From Macrotrachela quadricornifera (lineage: Eukaryota; Rotifera; Eurotatoria; Philodinida; Philodinidae), in assembly GCA_022393335.1 (NCBI GenBank), contig JAJEKB010021880.1:2453744-2517743 (forward strand): a DNA stretch of 64,000 nucleotides, given 5' to 3'. The position numbers and the translations under genes were made by a program. Position 1 is the first letter of the stretch. The number at the start of each line of letters is the position of its first letter. The notes below the pieces were generated by a model, which did no database searches, was not told the DNA's origin, and saw nothing but the letters and a program-made list of their open reading frames with translations. Below, one piece after another: positions 1 through 11,364 of this stretch.

Positions 1-1959
1 AGCTCTACAAAACTATATGCGAGAAAAAACACTTTACCAACACTTTCGGCTCATACCAAAGAGAACAGTATTCAGTAACTTATCATGCTAGAATGTAGGT
101 GTATAATCAGCTATCAGTAAATTGAATGTAGCTCCTTCAAAGTCTTATGACAACAGGACTTACTAGATGCCATAAGATGCGCCTCAAAACGTTCTACATA
201 GTATAGTTAGTTTTCTATTTCTGAACAAGTCATCTTAACTGACAAGTCTTAAATATCGAGCTTAGAACTTGTAGTTAGCCCTAAGTATTTGTTCTAGGTA
301 GTGTGATATAGCCAGGTTTTCACCATCACTGTGTCGGTCCTACATCGAGTATTGAACAGTTTATCACATTTTAGTGAGACACACTTTTCATACTCTTGGC
401 TGTTAACCTTTGACAATTAGAAAAACGGTCACTCAGAAAAGCATTTCTGTTAATATGAAAAATAAGAAAAATGATATAATGCGCATCTGTCGGATCCGGA
501 AAAGGTACTTGAGGATTAGACCAGTAAATAGTAATTCTGCATGAAACCATTGAGCATATGTTTTACAAATTATATCTGTGAAGAGAGCTGAGGCTGACCA
601 ATTAAGATCAAAGAGGTTTTAAGTTTTTCCTGAGAGTAAAATGAATCCTAAAAAAGGCAATGTTGTATAATGAATCTCTCCTTATGCTTTGTACTGATGA
701 AATAAAATAGCTTTTTTTTGTAAGATTCATTTTTGCCAATCAATAATTTGTCTGATCTGTTTGGCGACTCGTAGAAATGACACATTTTCCATTACTAAAA
801 CACTTCGGATCACAGTTACTCAAAAAGAACTTGCAGAGAAATGCTTTGCGCTGCAAATTAATAAGATCAGAAATACTCAGACCAAATTAAAGCTCCTACT
901 GAGAAAGTACCAAACTTAAAATATAGATTGCTCTTGACGTGCAAGGACGAAAATATTTGAATTTCACTGTATTCACAATTTCAGTACAGTCACATAAGTA
1001 TGAGAGAATTATTTATATTTATTTCACATGTTGTCAACTAAATATTTGCATTTTATACTTCAAAAATCTTTCTAAGATTCATCGACTATGCTAAAGTCTT
1101 ATTAGTTGCAATCTCTCCTGAAACATAAGTGGTATTGTAATACAAAAAGTGAGCTGTTATTTATCAAAACATTACAACATCGATATTTCCTATTTTATTT
1201 TAACTAAAAACATTATAATGTAAAGATAGTTTATATCAGGTGCGGTATAAATATTGCAGAATTTCGTATTTTCAAAATATCTCACTACAGAAAAATTGTA
1301 TAATCTTGATTTTTTTTTCAAAAGATGCATCATGAAAAAATCTATAAAAACTGTATGATTAAATCCTTATTGACTTGCTCTGATGATTTTTCTATTTAAT
1401 TAAAATGAAAGAACTATATAGTAGTGCTATCGAGTACTTAAAAATGTTTGTAACATTTTTTATTTCATATAACTCTCGACTTAAGAAAATATTAATATTA
1501 GAACGACGGTTGTCGCTTTCAAAAAGTGTGTCATGAACAGACCTAGAATAATTTTAAGGACAAATTTCTATTGACTTGTTCCGATGTTATTTCCGATATT
1601 CAAAATAAACAATTCACATAGTATCGCTATTTCTAACCATAAAAATATTTGGAAGACATTTTCATTTCTTAAATATCTTGGTTTCGGAAAATAATAACAC
1701 TTTGATTTTTGTTCAGATGATACGCTATTGAGAGTTCTAAAAAAGCTCTATGAACAAATTTTTATTGCAAAATAAAACAAGGTCGTCCAAATACTATTAT
1801 CATACTATATAGAGTGGGGAGTAGCGTCGTCATATGACCTGTTCATTTTGAGTATAGGAGACACCATCAGAACAACCCAATAGGAATTTTTTCTTACAGT
1901 TTTTGTAGAGTTTTTTCCGTTGTATGTTTTGAAAAAATTGAAGATTATTTAATTCATTT
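1..1959. other. Non-coding 5' stretch with degenerate repeats
   Basis: No coding region can be supported. From about 1050 to 1780 the sequence repeats itself loosely with a period near 200 bp (see the repeat entry). From about 1879 to 1945 a further copy of the same family ends just before the helicase start codon. An in-frame TGA at 1939-1941 closes the helicase frame upstream. Confidence 0.6.
1050..1945. repeat. Degenerate ~200 bp tandem/dispersed repeat family
   Basis: Units begin near 1050, 1261, 1454 and 1658 with an ATTTT-rich start, and the second and third carry a shared core reading roughly TCATGAA...CTATTGACTTG. The same family is visible at 1879-1945 (CAATAGGAA followed by TTTTGTAGAG), in both orientations at 20280-20480, and at 61890-61940 (TTGCGCATCGTTT). 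Divergence is high, so the unit borders are approximate. No open frame of interest lies inside. It is probably an old non-autonomous transposon or satellite. Confidence 0.45.
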
Positions 1960-4857
1960 ATGCTCATAGATTTGCAAAATACTAAATGTGCCAATATTTC
2001 TGCTGCATCGAATATACAACCAAAAAATACTCCTTATTCTTTTGCAAATCCAGAATCAGGAAAGTCTGCACGTTTTCCATTTAATCAACCAATAACCAAT
2101 ACACAGATCCAACCACCATTACCAACATCTGTATTTACATCATCGATATTCAATCAACAAGTACTAAATGATAAATCACAATCTTCATCAACTAATACTT
2201 CAGAACAAATATTTTCATCAAACAAAACAATAAATCCTACACAAAATAATACACCTGCATTTTCAAAAAAATTATCAGATCCTCCAACACCTACTTCTCA
2301 ACAACCAAGTTCAATCAATCAAGAACAAGAAGTAGCTGATGCTCCACCTTCATTAGCTGATGATTCATTATTAGCAAAAAAATTTCATGAAACATTACGA
2401 GATTCAAAGGATTTTGTAGTTGATCGTACTGATCAAACATCACCATTCTATTCAACAAAAAAATTTGAAGATTTCAATCTTAAACCTGATTTATTAAAAG
2501 GTGAGTTCATAAAATATTTCAAAATGAAGCCCTTAATGCTATTTTATTAAAATAATTGATAGTTTTATTAATTATTTTTAATTCCATTATTGAAAACATG
2601 GCATTGTGCATATTTATAATATAGAAAATAAGAGTTTAGTGTAAAAATTTTTCACGATATTCGTAATATGTGAGCCTTCAGACATGTATGTTAAACGAGT
2701 ATTACCGTACCATTACTTGTAGATGTTAACAAATCATCCACAATGATATAAAATATTCTTTCTCACACAATTATAAGATCTCAATTCTTATTCATATACT
2801 ACAACTAAAACATGAAAACAAGCTTAAACATTGACAATTATCTTTCGAGAAAAAAGCACATTTTTGATAAGGATATCTGCAATTTTTTTATTAACATGCG
2901 AAATCGTATTAAAAGTTTAGTAGATTAATTTAAATCTGTCTGTAAAATGTACGATTTCTGTCTATTCATTACTATCTCTCGATTACAATGTATATACAAA
3001 TTCCTTTTAATTTAATTACAAGCAGCTCATTACTTACTAAAAACGAGCATGTATTTGATTATCAATAATGAACAAAAGAAATTTCTTTGGATTATAGAAT
3101 TTAATTTTTTTTATATTTCACAGGCATTTACAGTATGGGTTTTCGAATACCAAGTAAAATTCAAGAAGTTGCTCTACCTCCTTTATTAAGCAATCCACCA
3201 AGTAAGTTAAATTTGTTTTTTAAATACTAATGTCTAAGTCTTTTTAATCCTTTTAGAAAATATAATAGCACAATCTCAACCTGGTACTGGTAAAACCGTT
3301 ACTTTTTCCTTGGCAATTCTATCACATATTGATCCAGATAATCAATCACCCCAAGCACTTATTCTTGCGGCAACATATGAATTAGCTATACATATTGGTT
3401 CAGTTATTGAGAAAATGGCACAATTTTTACCATATATTTCAATCGCTTATGCTGTACGTGGGTCAGATTCGATAAAAAAGGCTAATCTTGTTCGTGGTCA
3501 ACTTTTAACTGAATCAATTATTGTTGGCACACCAGGTACAGTTGAAGATTGGTGTATAAGACGACGTGTAATTGATTTAAGTAAATTACGTATATGTTGC
3601 ATTGATGAAGCTGATCTTATGATAGCAGCTTCAGGTTTTAAGCAAACATGTACTAAATTTGTACGAGATCTTAATATTTCTAGTTGTCAAATAATGGTAT
3701 TTTCAGCTATATATTCAGAGGAAGTTATGACATTCGCACGTGAAATTGTTCCGAATGCCGTTGTTGTCAAATTAAAACGTGAAAAACAAATGATAAAGAA
3801 TATAAAACAATTTTTTATACGTTGTTATGATTCACAACAAAAATATGATGCTATTCAACAAATTTATGCTTTTCTAAATCTTGGACAAACAATGGTTTTT
3901 TGTCGAACAAAAGCAACAGCGCGTAATTTAGCTGTCTGGATGGCGAATCAAGGACATTCAATAAGAGAATTAACATCAGCTTTAGATATTGATCAACGTG
4001 CGACAATTATTGACCAATTTCGTCAAGGTTCATTTCGTGTACTTGTATCAACAAATGTTATAGTTCGTGGTAAGTTTTATTTTTATAAAAATGAATATGA
4101 TTTTGTTCAAATTCAATCGTTTTTTCAAGTATCTTTTCATTATTGGTTTGATAAAATTCATGAGAATAGTACCCATAAGAGAATGACATCTGACTTCTTC
4201 ACATAAAAAATCATGTTGTTTATACACATATCATATGCTTATACAGAAATGATATGTAGAATGAACAGTAGCATGTTTTTTCTAATAACAAATATTATCT
4301 TTAGTTTTTACTTCTTTTACATACATTTTTATGACAATTTATCAATTACATTTTTTTGTATTTAATTCTTTATCTAAGGTTATGTTTCGATAGTGAAATA
4401 TTACACTAAATCATGAATGAAATAAAAGGAAGAGTTATTGATAAATTTTCATAAAAATTAATGACTTTTATAATCAGAAGGTAGTTTTAGTATAAATTGA
4501 GTAATCGTATGATAAATACTAGAATTAAATTATCTATTGGTTTTCAGGTATTGATATTAATGATGTGATATTAGTTGTTCATTTTGATATGCCTGTGACT
4601 GTAGACTTTCAACCAGATTATGACACGTATCTTCGTCGAAATCGTCATTGTGGTCGCTTTGGCAGATTAGGTACATATATTTTTCGTAAAAACTATTGTT
4701 TTAGAAATATAAACATTGGTTTTTTTCCTCTCTAGGTTACGTATTTAATTTAATTGGTTCAGAAAAAGATTTTAATATAATGAAAGAAATTGAACAATAT
4801 TTTAGTCATCCTATAGATGAAATCACAATTGAAGCTATAAGTCATCTTGAAGAATAA
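1960..4857 (+). CDS. DDX19/DBP5-like DEAD-box RNA helicase, divergent motifs
   Basis: Five exons: 1960-2500, 3124-3201, 3257-4069, 4548-4670, 4736-4857 (558 residues). Family role: DBP5/DDX19 remodels mRNPs at the nuclear pore with Gle1. Visible in order: a long Ser/Asn/Gln-rich N-terminus; LYSxKxFEDxNLKP-type lead-in (here FYSTKKFEDFNLKPDLLKG) and Q motif (MGFRIPSKIQE); motif I QPGTGKT; family-specific TYELA; GTPGT; motif II DEAD; motif III SAI instead of SAT; motif V VRGID; motif VI as RRNRHCGR where HRIGRTGR is expected. The C-terminal segment and length fit the family. The start follows an in-frame stop; introns 1 and 3 are long (623 and 478 bp). The stop codon overlaps an AATAAA. Family assignment is firm; ATPase competence is doubtful because of motifs III and VI. 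It may be a specialised paralogue. Confidence 0.85.
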
Positions 4858-5012
4858 AAATTTATTTTCATAATTCTGTATTTCATTAAATATTTAAATA
4901 AAAAAATTCGGTTTTTTTTCTATTGTCAAATAAGACAATACAATTGATTCTTTTTTTTTCTGCGTGTATCTTTTGTGATATATTATTAAAAATAAAAATC
5001 TAGATATCAAAT

Positions 5013-5440
5013 TTATTCTTCTATATCAATAGAAAAATGTATTTTAGGTAACTGATTGGATTTTAAATGATGGATTAATGGTAATTTAATTCGAGCATAA
5101 TCTGGTAAAGGTCAATCATTATTAGTTTTTTGATAATTATCATGAATTAATGATTGAGTTTTATTTATAAAACGTTCTTTACCTAAATTTTGTAAACTTA
5201 TTAAAATTTTAATTCTTCAATATATCGTGGAGAACGACGTTCAAATGCATATTCATTTTAATTTTTATGTTGAAGTGCATTATGTAACAACTCAACTGAA
5301 TATTCTTTTATTGTTCAATTTTTATTTGTTGATATATAATAAAATCGATGATTTTTTGATGGTTCTAATGATTTACTTTTATATGATATAACTAAACCAA
5401 GTTCATTTTATGCATGTTGTTCAAAACGATGTTTAGCCAT
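5013..5440 (-). pseudogene. Broken gene of unknown family downstream of the helicase
   Basis: Read on the minus strand from an ATG at 5440, the sequence has coding-like composition matching the window's genes. It is interrupted by in-frame TAA/TGA codons near residues 11, 42 and 63 and by a single-base frameshift near 5210. After the shift the frame runs to a TAA at 5013 with one more internal TGA. Similar coding-like sequence continues upstream to about 5510 in another frame. Two stops are TGA where a Trp would suit, two are TAA where Gln would suit, as expected of point decay. I do not recognise the family. It lies convergent to the helicase gene, tail to tail with 155 bp between. Confidence 0.5.
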
Positions 5441-6229
5441 ACATATATTATTATAGTCAATAAACGAATTTGTCGTTGACAAAATAAAAATTTTTCTTTA
5501 AACATTTCATCTTCTCATCTATTATGTCTATATGTTAAAATATGATTTTCAGATAAAAATTTGACTGACCGGAGAAAGCACGGAAACAAACATCTAATAT
5601 ACTATAAATAGATACATTCGCTATATAGAGCAGCATTCAACAAAGAATAATGGCAAAATTCAAAACTATAAGCTAGATCTATACATAGTGTTCAAGAGAT
5701 AAATAATATATTAACAAAGTAGGTAGTATTTATAAATAGAGATGTACTGAACCAAACAAACTTTATTCAGACGAGAGCTGGAATTTGAAAATATATAATG
5801 TCCCTCGCTTTATCATCTTTCAAGTCGTTTTTCATATATCTTAAATCAATCTATTATTATTAGATTAATATCTTCTAATAAAAAAAAATACATGATAATT
5901 AGAAATGTGCAAAATCAGATTTCGACTATTCGAATCAGTAATGGAACTACAACCTTGAAAAAAATACTTCTTGAATTCAACAGAAATGATCCAAAAAAAG
6001 TGTTAAGCGTCAACTAAATAAATCAGAGAGTGTTTTCCTCTACACTGAGATCAAGATCAATAAGACTAAAATCACTCGAACCATGACCAAAAAGTTTGAT
6101 CCCATAGCATTTTAGTTGTAAATCGGTCTTCGTTACAACAATTTTATTATCAACACATTTCGACGCGATATGAGGCACCGATGACTCCCACTGTATTCTA
6201 ACGAGAGAAATGAGAAAAAAAGTGGTTCT
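5441..6229. other. Intergenic, no supported gene
   Basis: The first ~70 bp carry further decayed coding-like sequence of the 5013-5440 relic. The remainder is AT-rich and shows nothing recognisable. Confidence 0.5.
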
Positions 6230-6640
6230 TTCCCTGTTGTTTCCCAAGTAAAGAGCGACGATGCATTCTACACATATAGAAATGATTTTCGCTAAAGCAA
6301 TCAAGACAAAAGAATTTATCGCAATTCGAACAGAAAGTTTGTATTCTTTTTGCTACCATTGCACTAGCTTACCTTGAATCTTGTTTTCTGATTTTCTCGT
6401 AGCAACCAATACAACGTCTTCGAACATTTCCTGTAGGTTTTTCTATTTCTTGTAGCTCGTGATCAACGAATTTACGTTTCGAATGTCATGTTGATTGCAT
6501 TCTCAAACCTGGTTTTCAACAGATGCACCAAGTAGTAAAGATCGCACAAGACTTTCCTGGAACTGCGAAGTAAACACTTCACTCCATGTAATATTATAAG
6601 CAGAATAAAAAGACTAACGAGTGCATTTTTCGAAAGAAAA
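6230..6640 (-). pseudogene. piggyBac-like transposase C-terminal relic, copy 1
   Basis: On the minus strand, spread over shifted frames, one reads a helical stretch ending WSEVFTSQFQESLV, then SKRKFVDHEL, RRCIGCYEK, FCSNCDKFFCLDCF and a trailing H-x-Cys-x-x-His. The spacing CxxC - CxxC - CxxC and the preceding FRExLAQSLL-like segment match the zinc-ribbon tail of piggyBac (DDE_Tnp_1_7) transposases. There are frameshifts near 6500 and in-frame stops, one right after the IRKQDSR segment. The DDE core is not detectable upstream. It aligns with the relic at 24975-25275 by order of motifs. Confidence 0.6.
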
Positions 6641-7110
6641 ATTTGCACAAAAATAAATCTGTAGAACTGCTCTTTAATAAAACCGAGCCGGGTTGAATGT
6701 GTTAATTGAAGAATTATTTCTAAAATCTTCACCAATCATTTAATGTCCTGATGTCCTAGATACGAAAAAAGTTCAAAATGCATAACTCAAATATTAAAAT
6801 TGTTTTTCTCAGCTATAATGCGTCTATCTTTTCTACAACATCCAAAATCTTCCAAGCAAAATAATTTATGTACAAAAACTTGAATCATATAAATATCCTT
6901 AACAACTCAATTTTGCCATCTCCTCATCATAATGAAAATACAGCAAATTATATTATTAAACAAATTCTATCAAATATAAGTTGCAAATAATAACTTTCTT
7001 AAGTTTTACCAGTATAACAAAAAGTAAAAAACTTAGTTTAATTTTGTCTGACATAGATATCTTTACTGTCGTAAAAAATAATTTTCTATCTGAAATCTCG
7101 ACTATAAAAG
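6641..7110. other. Intergenic, no supported gene
   Basis: Only short overlapping frames on both strands with no recognisable motif. It separates two transposon relics of opposite orientation. Confidence 0.5.
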
Positions 7111-7114
7111 ACAT

Positions 7115-8110
7115 CAGCAACGCTCTGCCATTAAACTTCAATAATTCAAGAAGTATTACATCAGATAATTTTTATTTTCTACTGATTTCGATGATTTTTG
7201 TTCACACATTCAACCTTTTGTATTAGGCAACACGCAGAATTAATCAGCACGAACTGCAATTGCTTACTTATTAGTGAAGTTGAGACTTAAAATTATTCAT
7301 GAAGCTTTAGCAATTCTATTCTCATTTAACGATAAGCGTTCATTATCTCGTATAATTCACAGTGCTCGCCACGTTTTCTCTGATTTGATCGTATAAAACG
7401 AAAAGATGTTATCGATCTGCATACACGTTCATTAGCATCAGAACTATTAGCTGATCAACCAAAAAGAATCGAAACAGTTTTCAACAGAGACTATTGATCA
7501 AACAGGATTTGTAACAAAGGTTGGATGGGTGATTGATAGTGCAGATAGACCTATTAAACAGTGGCGAATTTCCGACTCTGTCTTTCCTACTTCACTTCTG
7601 AAAATCGCAGGCTATCTAGTGACAATCGTATGTGCTTTGCAGAATTGTTATGGAATACTGTTCATTGAATCGATGTCAAAAGATAAACCAGTAGCTAAGA
7701 AAATATTGAAATTACGTGATAAAACCAATGAATTAGGCACCTACATTCCCAACTTGAGAAACAATAGACAAACGAAGTCTTACACTGGAACATTTGTTAG
7801 CCGATGAGAAATATGGCGTTAAAGTTGCCAATACTTTAGTAGATCTCTTTATGGCCAAAATACAGTCAAGGTACAAAAATTCTGTGTCTTATAATATTTG
7901 GATTAAATATTCCGCTAGTACAATCTTGGGTTGGTATTATACTCGTCGAGCTAGTGTCAAAGCAGTTGGTTGTTGTCCACATTGTACTTCAATTATGTGG
8001 CACCTGTCTTTCGAAATATATTTAATCAAAGTGATATCGAAACTGACTCTGATGATGACAACTTATTCTATACATTCTCGTAAAATAATTGTCTTGTTGT
8101 TTTCCTTTGT
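7115..8110 (+). pseudogene. DDE_Tnp_4-like transposase relic with internal deletion
   Basis: Three pieces in order are recognisable. About 7170-7470 encodes the N-terminal helix-turn-helix region (FDDFCSHIQPFV, then SARTAIAYLLVKLRL and LFSFNDKRSLSRIIHSARH). About 7505-7720 encodes the region that normally follows the catalytic core (TKVGWVIDSADRPIKQW, then IVCALQNCY). About 7785-8010 encodes a tail ending VGCCPHCTSIMWHLSF, a decayed SWIM-like zinc motif normally written VVGCCAH. The catalytic part between roughly 7475 and 7500 is missing, several stops and frameshifts interrupt the rest, and the segment before SYTLEHLL is shortened. It cannot encode an active enzyme. Family recognition rests on remembered relatives of invertebrate DDE superfamily transposons. 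Confidence 0.6.
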
Positions 8111-8719
8111 TCTATTAGTTGAACCGTATGCACTATACACGTCTAACAAGCCCTGGAAAAAGGTACTATATCTTGAGGCTATTAAACGGGTCCTTTCTAC
8201 ATAAAAAATCAATTAAAGAAGTGTATCATTAGAAAAAGTATTACTTGATATATATCCAGTGAAAGTATAGTTTTGTTCACAACTTCTAAGTATACTTATG
8301 GCGACTACCAAATATGGCTATATTTAGATATAAGTAATTGGGATATTTATCGATCCTTAGTCACTTGATAATGACTTCTGATTGGGCTAATTCTTTTGAA
8401 ATCCGATAGAGCACAATGAAATATGTATACTTGGATTCATTTAGTCTATCATAGATCTTTCCTAATTAATTGTAGGGAGAAAATCAAGAAAAGACGAATG
8501 TTAGGCGATTTTTTTGTTGTGGGATGCTATTTGTCAGTAAACCATTTCGGAATGTTTTGATTGTGATATTCATCTTTTTTTTTTCGATTTTCAAAAATTT
8601 TTAAACGCTATCCTTCTCAGAATTCGATGCTGATTGTGAATATATGGATCTTAGAGCTTAGTTTTTTTTGGTCGAAAACCTGTCTTAATGGAACTTGTCC
8701 TTTATTTTATTTAAAGAAA
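8111..8719. other. 3' flank of receptor 1, no supported gene
   Basis: AT-rich sequence between the transposase relic and the stop codon of the first receptor. Nothing recognisable. Confidence 0.5.
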
Positions 8720-9736
8720 TCAAGTGCATCGGCACATCATCTTGTTGCGTAGCGTTTTCAGAAAGCTGAAGAGAGCTTTACGGAATACACTACCTCCACT
8801 CAATGTATAAATATAGAACGGCATTCCACACGTAGCAAGCATCAAAAGAAGAAAGAAATTAAAGATAAAATTTTCAATAGTATTTTGTAGTGTTGATTTC
8901 GACACATTTCGAGTTATGGTCGAATAGAATTTAGATATAGCCAATGGAAGAGTAAATAAAAGCAACAGAAGAACTTGGATGAATAGCATAATCAGCAAAT
9001 ACCGATCAGATTTCTTTCGTTGAGACGAACGTTCAATACCAACCGTTATTGAATTATTACCAGTACGAGTGTTTGTTAACATAGCTGCTGGTTGTAAACG
9101 AGATTGTGTTTTGCGTACATTTGAAATAGTCATCAAACCAAAGATGAGCATAACAATCGATGGAAATAGAATAGTGACAAGAGCAAAAAATAGATCTGAT
9201 ACAATGGCACATAAGACTGTTCTTGTATAGCATTTGAGTGGAGTGCCGGTAAGATTGGCTTCGAAACAATAGAGCTGTTGTGTCTCGATAATGATTGAAA
9301 GAATGACAATGAGAATTGTACCGCGTTGAGCATTTTTTAACGTACTCTTCTGTCGTCGATTAGCATCGATATTCGATGAAAACCATCGATCAACAGTAGC
9401 CAATGCAATAAGCCAAATGCCGATAGTAGGCCCAGTGAATGCAAGAAAAGCACGAAATTTACAAAGAAATTGATTGGTACTTGTTAAATCTGCAGCCCAA
9501 GTAGATAAAAATCGAGAAATGAGACTACCAAGAATACCAACGGAATTCGCAAATGATGCAGCAAGAAATAGCCATGCGCAAGGATTTGAACGAAGAGGTC
9601 GTTGAGATAGAACACATATATTAGCAATATTGCCTACCATACCGAAAACAAAAAGAAAGATTCCAAAATAACGATTGAGTTGTATTGTAGCATTATTCAA
9701 TGAAGCAATGAGAGTTGTGTTCGATGACGATGACAT
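8720..9736 (-). CDS. Rhodopsin-like 7TM receptor, tandem copy 1
   Basis: Single exon, 338 residues, initiated at ATG 9734-9736. A short N-terminus with NxT glycosylation sites (NTT, NAT) precedes seven hydrophobic segments. TM1 carries the GN of class A receptors (GMVGNIANIC). TM3 is preceded by a Cys (QFLCKF) and followed by DRW in place of DRY. A second extracellular Cys lies in PLKCYTRTVLC, giving the usual disulphide pair. TM7 has MPFYIYTLSG where NPxxY is expected. The tail is basic and ends MMCRCT, with palmitoylation-type cysteines. It resembles the expanded FMRFamide-receptor-like class A family of rotifers. Ligand unknown. Same orientation as the next two genes; nearly identical to copy 3 at its N-terminal end. 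Confidence 0.82.
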   Translation of the reverse strand: MSSSSNTTLIASLNNATIQLNRYFGIFLFVFGMVGNIANICVLSQRPLRSNPCAWLFLAASFANSVGILGSLISRFLSTWAADLTSTNQFLCKFRAFLAFTGPTIGIWLIALATVDRWFSSNIDANRRQKSTLKNAQRGTILIVILSIIIETQQLYCFEANLTGTPLKCYTRTVLCAIVSDLFFALVTILFPSIVMLIFGLMTISNVRKTQSRLQPAAMLTNTRTGNNSITVGIERSSQRKKSDRYLLIMLFIQVLLLLLFTLPLAISKFYSTITRNVSKSTLQNTIENFIFNFFLLLMLATCGMPFYIYTLSGGSVFRKALFSFLKTLRNKMMCRCT

Positions 9737-10368
9737 TTATTTTTATTTGCTAAATTAACAAATGAAGAATCTAAAAAGAACAGATGTAAATGGAGTATTG
9801 TTGTTTTTTAAATATTTTCTTACGGCGATATATAATTCACTTAAAAAATGATGTATTCTAACACGACCAACTCGATCCAATGGAGAAAACTCTTGAATAA
9901 GTCAAAGATAGGGAGTTGTTATGCGTGTATTTAATGTGCAGAAGAACAAAATCTTGCCTTTGCTTTTATATAACAAAAAAATTGAACGCAAGTGCGTCAT
10001 CAACACATTTTTTAAATATAATTAAAATCAGTACTCAATTCACAGAACCACGCAAACCAACTCACCTCAACTGAAATGATGAATTGAAATGAATTGAATG
10101 GATCATCATTTGCTGATATCTGTGAAACAATACAACGACAGTAAGAAGAACAATATTTATCACAAGCAATTATTCTCTTTTCATTTACACTGTAACCATA
10201 GTGATGAATAAAAAAGGCTCTTACGTGTTGACTCATTTCAAATATTAATACTACTTCCTTTTTTTCTTTTTTCTCTAAAAATTTTGAGAAGAGCTTTAAA
10301 AATCTTTGGCAGACTTTTGAAACAATTCAATGAAATTGCTTGACTAAATTTTATTTTATTTAAAGATA
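9737..10368. other. Spacer between receptors 1 and 2
   Basis: Contains the 5' flank of receptor 1. The first ~35 bp are nearly identical to the flank of receptor 3, and a conserved upstream block lies at about 9849-9910. A further patch, AATTAAAATCAGT near 10020, recurs upstream of receptor 3. No additional gene is supported. Confidence 0.6.
9849..9910 (-). promoter_or_regulatory. Conserved block upstream of receptor 1
   Basis: About 60 bp reading GAtGTATTCTAACA, then GGAGAAAA, then GAATAAGT and AAAGAT. The same order of words stands upstream of receptors 2 and 3 at comparable distance (~110-230 bp before the ATG). Conservation exceeds that of the surrounding flank. A promoter or 5' UTR role is inference. 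Confidence 0.45.
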
Positions 10369-11364
10369 TTAATTGCATCGACACATCATCTTGTCGCGTA
10401 TCACTTTCAACAAATTGAACAGAGCTTTACGGAATGCACTACCTCCACTCAATGTATAAATATAGAATGGTAGTCCACAAGAAGCATACAAGAACAGAAG
10501 AAGCATACTAAAGATAAAATTTTCAATGGTATTTTGTAGTGTTGATTTTGGTATATCTCGAACTATAGTCGAATAGAGTTTATATATACCCATTGGGAGA
10601 GTTAATAATAGCATGAGAAGAACTTGAACAAAGAGCATGATTAACAGATGACGATCAGATTTTTTCCGTTGATTTATTGAGTCGTCACCAACACGTGTGT
10701 TTGCTGACAGAGCCGCTGGTTGCAAACGAGATTGTGTTTTCCGTATATTCGCAATTGTCATTAAACCAAAAGTTAACATAAATATCGCTGGAAATAGAAT
10801 AGTCACAAGAGCAAAAAATAGATCTGATATAATACCACACAAGACTGTTCTTGTATAACATTTGAGTGGAGTGTTGGTAAGATTGGCTTCGAAACAGTAG
10901 AGCTGTTGTATTTGTATGATAATCGAAAGAATGACAATGACAATTGTGCCTCGTTGAGCATTTTTCAACGTGCTTCTTTGTCGTCGATTAGCATCGATAC
11001 ACGATGAGAGCCATCGATCAATAGTAGCCAATGCGATAAGCCAAGCGCCGATAGTAAGTCCACTGAATGCAAGAAAAGCACGAAGTTTGCAAAGAAATTG
11101 GTTGGTATTTGTTAGATCAGCAGTCCAAGTAGATAACAATCGAGAAATGAGACCAGCAAGAATAGCAATCGAATTGGCAAATGATGAAGCAAGAAATAGC
11201 CATGCACAAGGATTTGAACGAAGAGGTCGTTGAGATAGAACACATATATTGGTGATATTGCCCACCATTCCGAAAAGAATAATGAAGATTGTGAAATAGC
11301 GATTGAATTGCGTTGTAGCATTATTTAATGAGACAATGAGACTCACATCCGAAGACGACGACAT
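10369..11364 (-). CDS. Rhodopsin-like 7TM receptor, tandem copy 2
   Basis: Single exon, 331 residues, the most divergent of the three. It keeps the layout of its neighbours: N-terminal NAT glycosylation site, GMVGNITNIC in TM1, SQRPLRSNPCAWLFLA in the first loop and TM2, QFLCKL before TM3, TIDRWLSS at the end of TM3, PLKCYTRTVLC in the second extracellular loop, GLPFYIYTLSG in TM7, and a Cys-containing tail. The third intracellular loop is shorter (ANTRVGDDSINQRKKSD), which explains the length difference. The start codon is fixed by alignment with the other copies. It is presumably a chemosensory or peptide receptor; the ligand cannot be read. Confidence 0.82.
   Translation of the reverse strand: MSSSSDVSLIVSLNNATTQFNRYFTIFIILFGMVGNITNICVLSQRPLRSNPCAWLFLASSFANSIAILAGLISRLLSTWTADLTNTNQFLCKLRAFLAFSGLTIGAWLIALATIDRWLSSCIDANRRQRSTLKNAQRGTIVIVILSIIIQIQQLYCFEANLTNTPLKCYTRTVLCGIISDLFFALVTILFPAIFMLTFGLMTIANIRKTQSRLQPAALSANTRVGDDSINQRKKSDRHLLIMLFVQVLLMLLLTLPMGIYKLYSTIVRDIPKSTLQNTIENFIFSMLLLFLYASCGLPFYIYTLSGGSAFRKALFNLLKVIRDKMMCRCN

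Noticed and set aside
10012..10236. 74-codon minus-strand frame between receptors 1 and 2
   Set aside because: Lies in the duplicated 5' flank of receptor 1, has no recognisable motif and no counterpart frame upstream of the other receptors.
10970..11233. 87-codon plus-strand frame inside receptor 2
   Set aside because: Antisense shadow of conserved receptor coding sequence.
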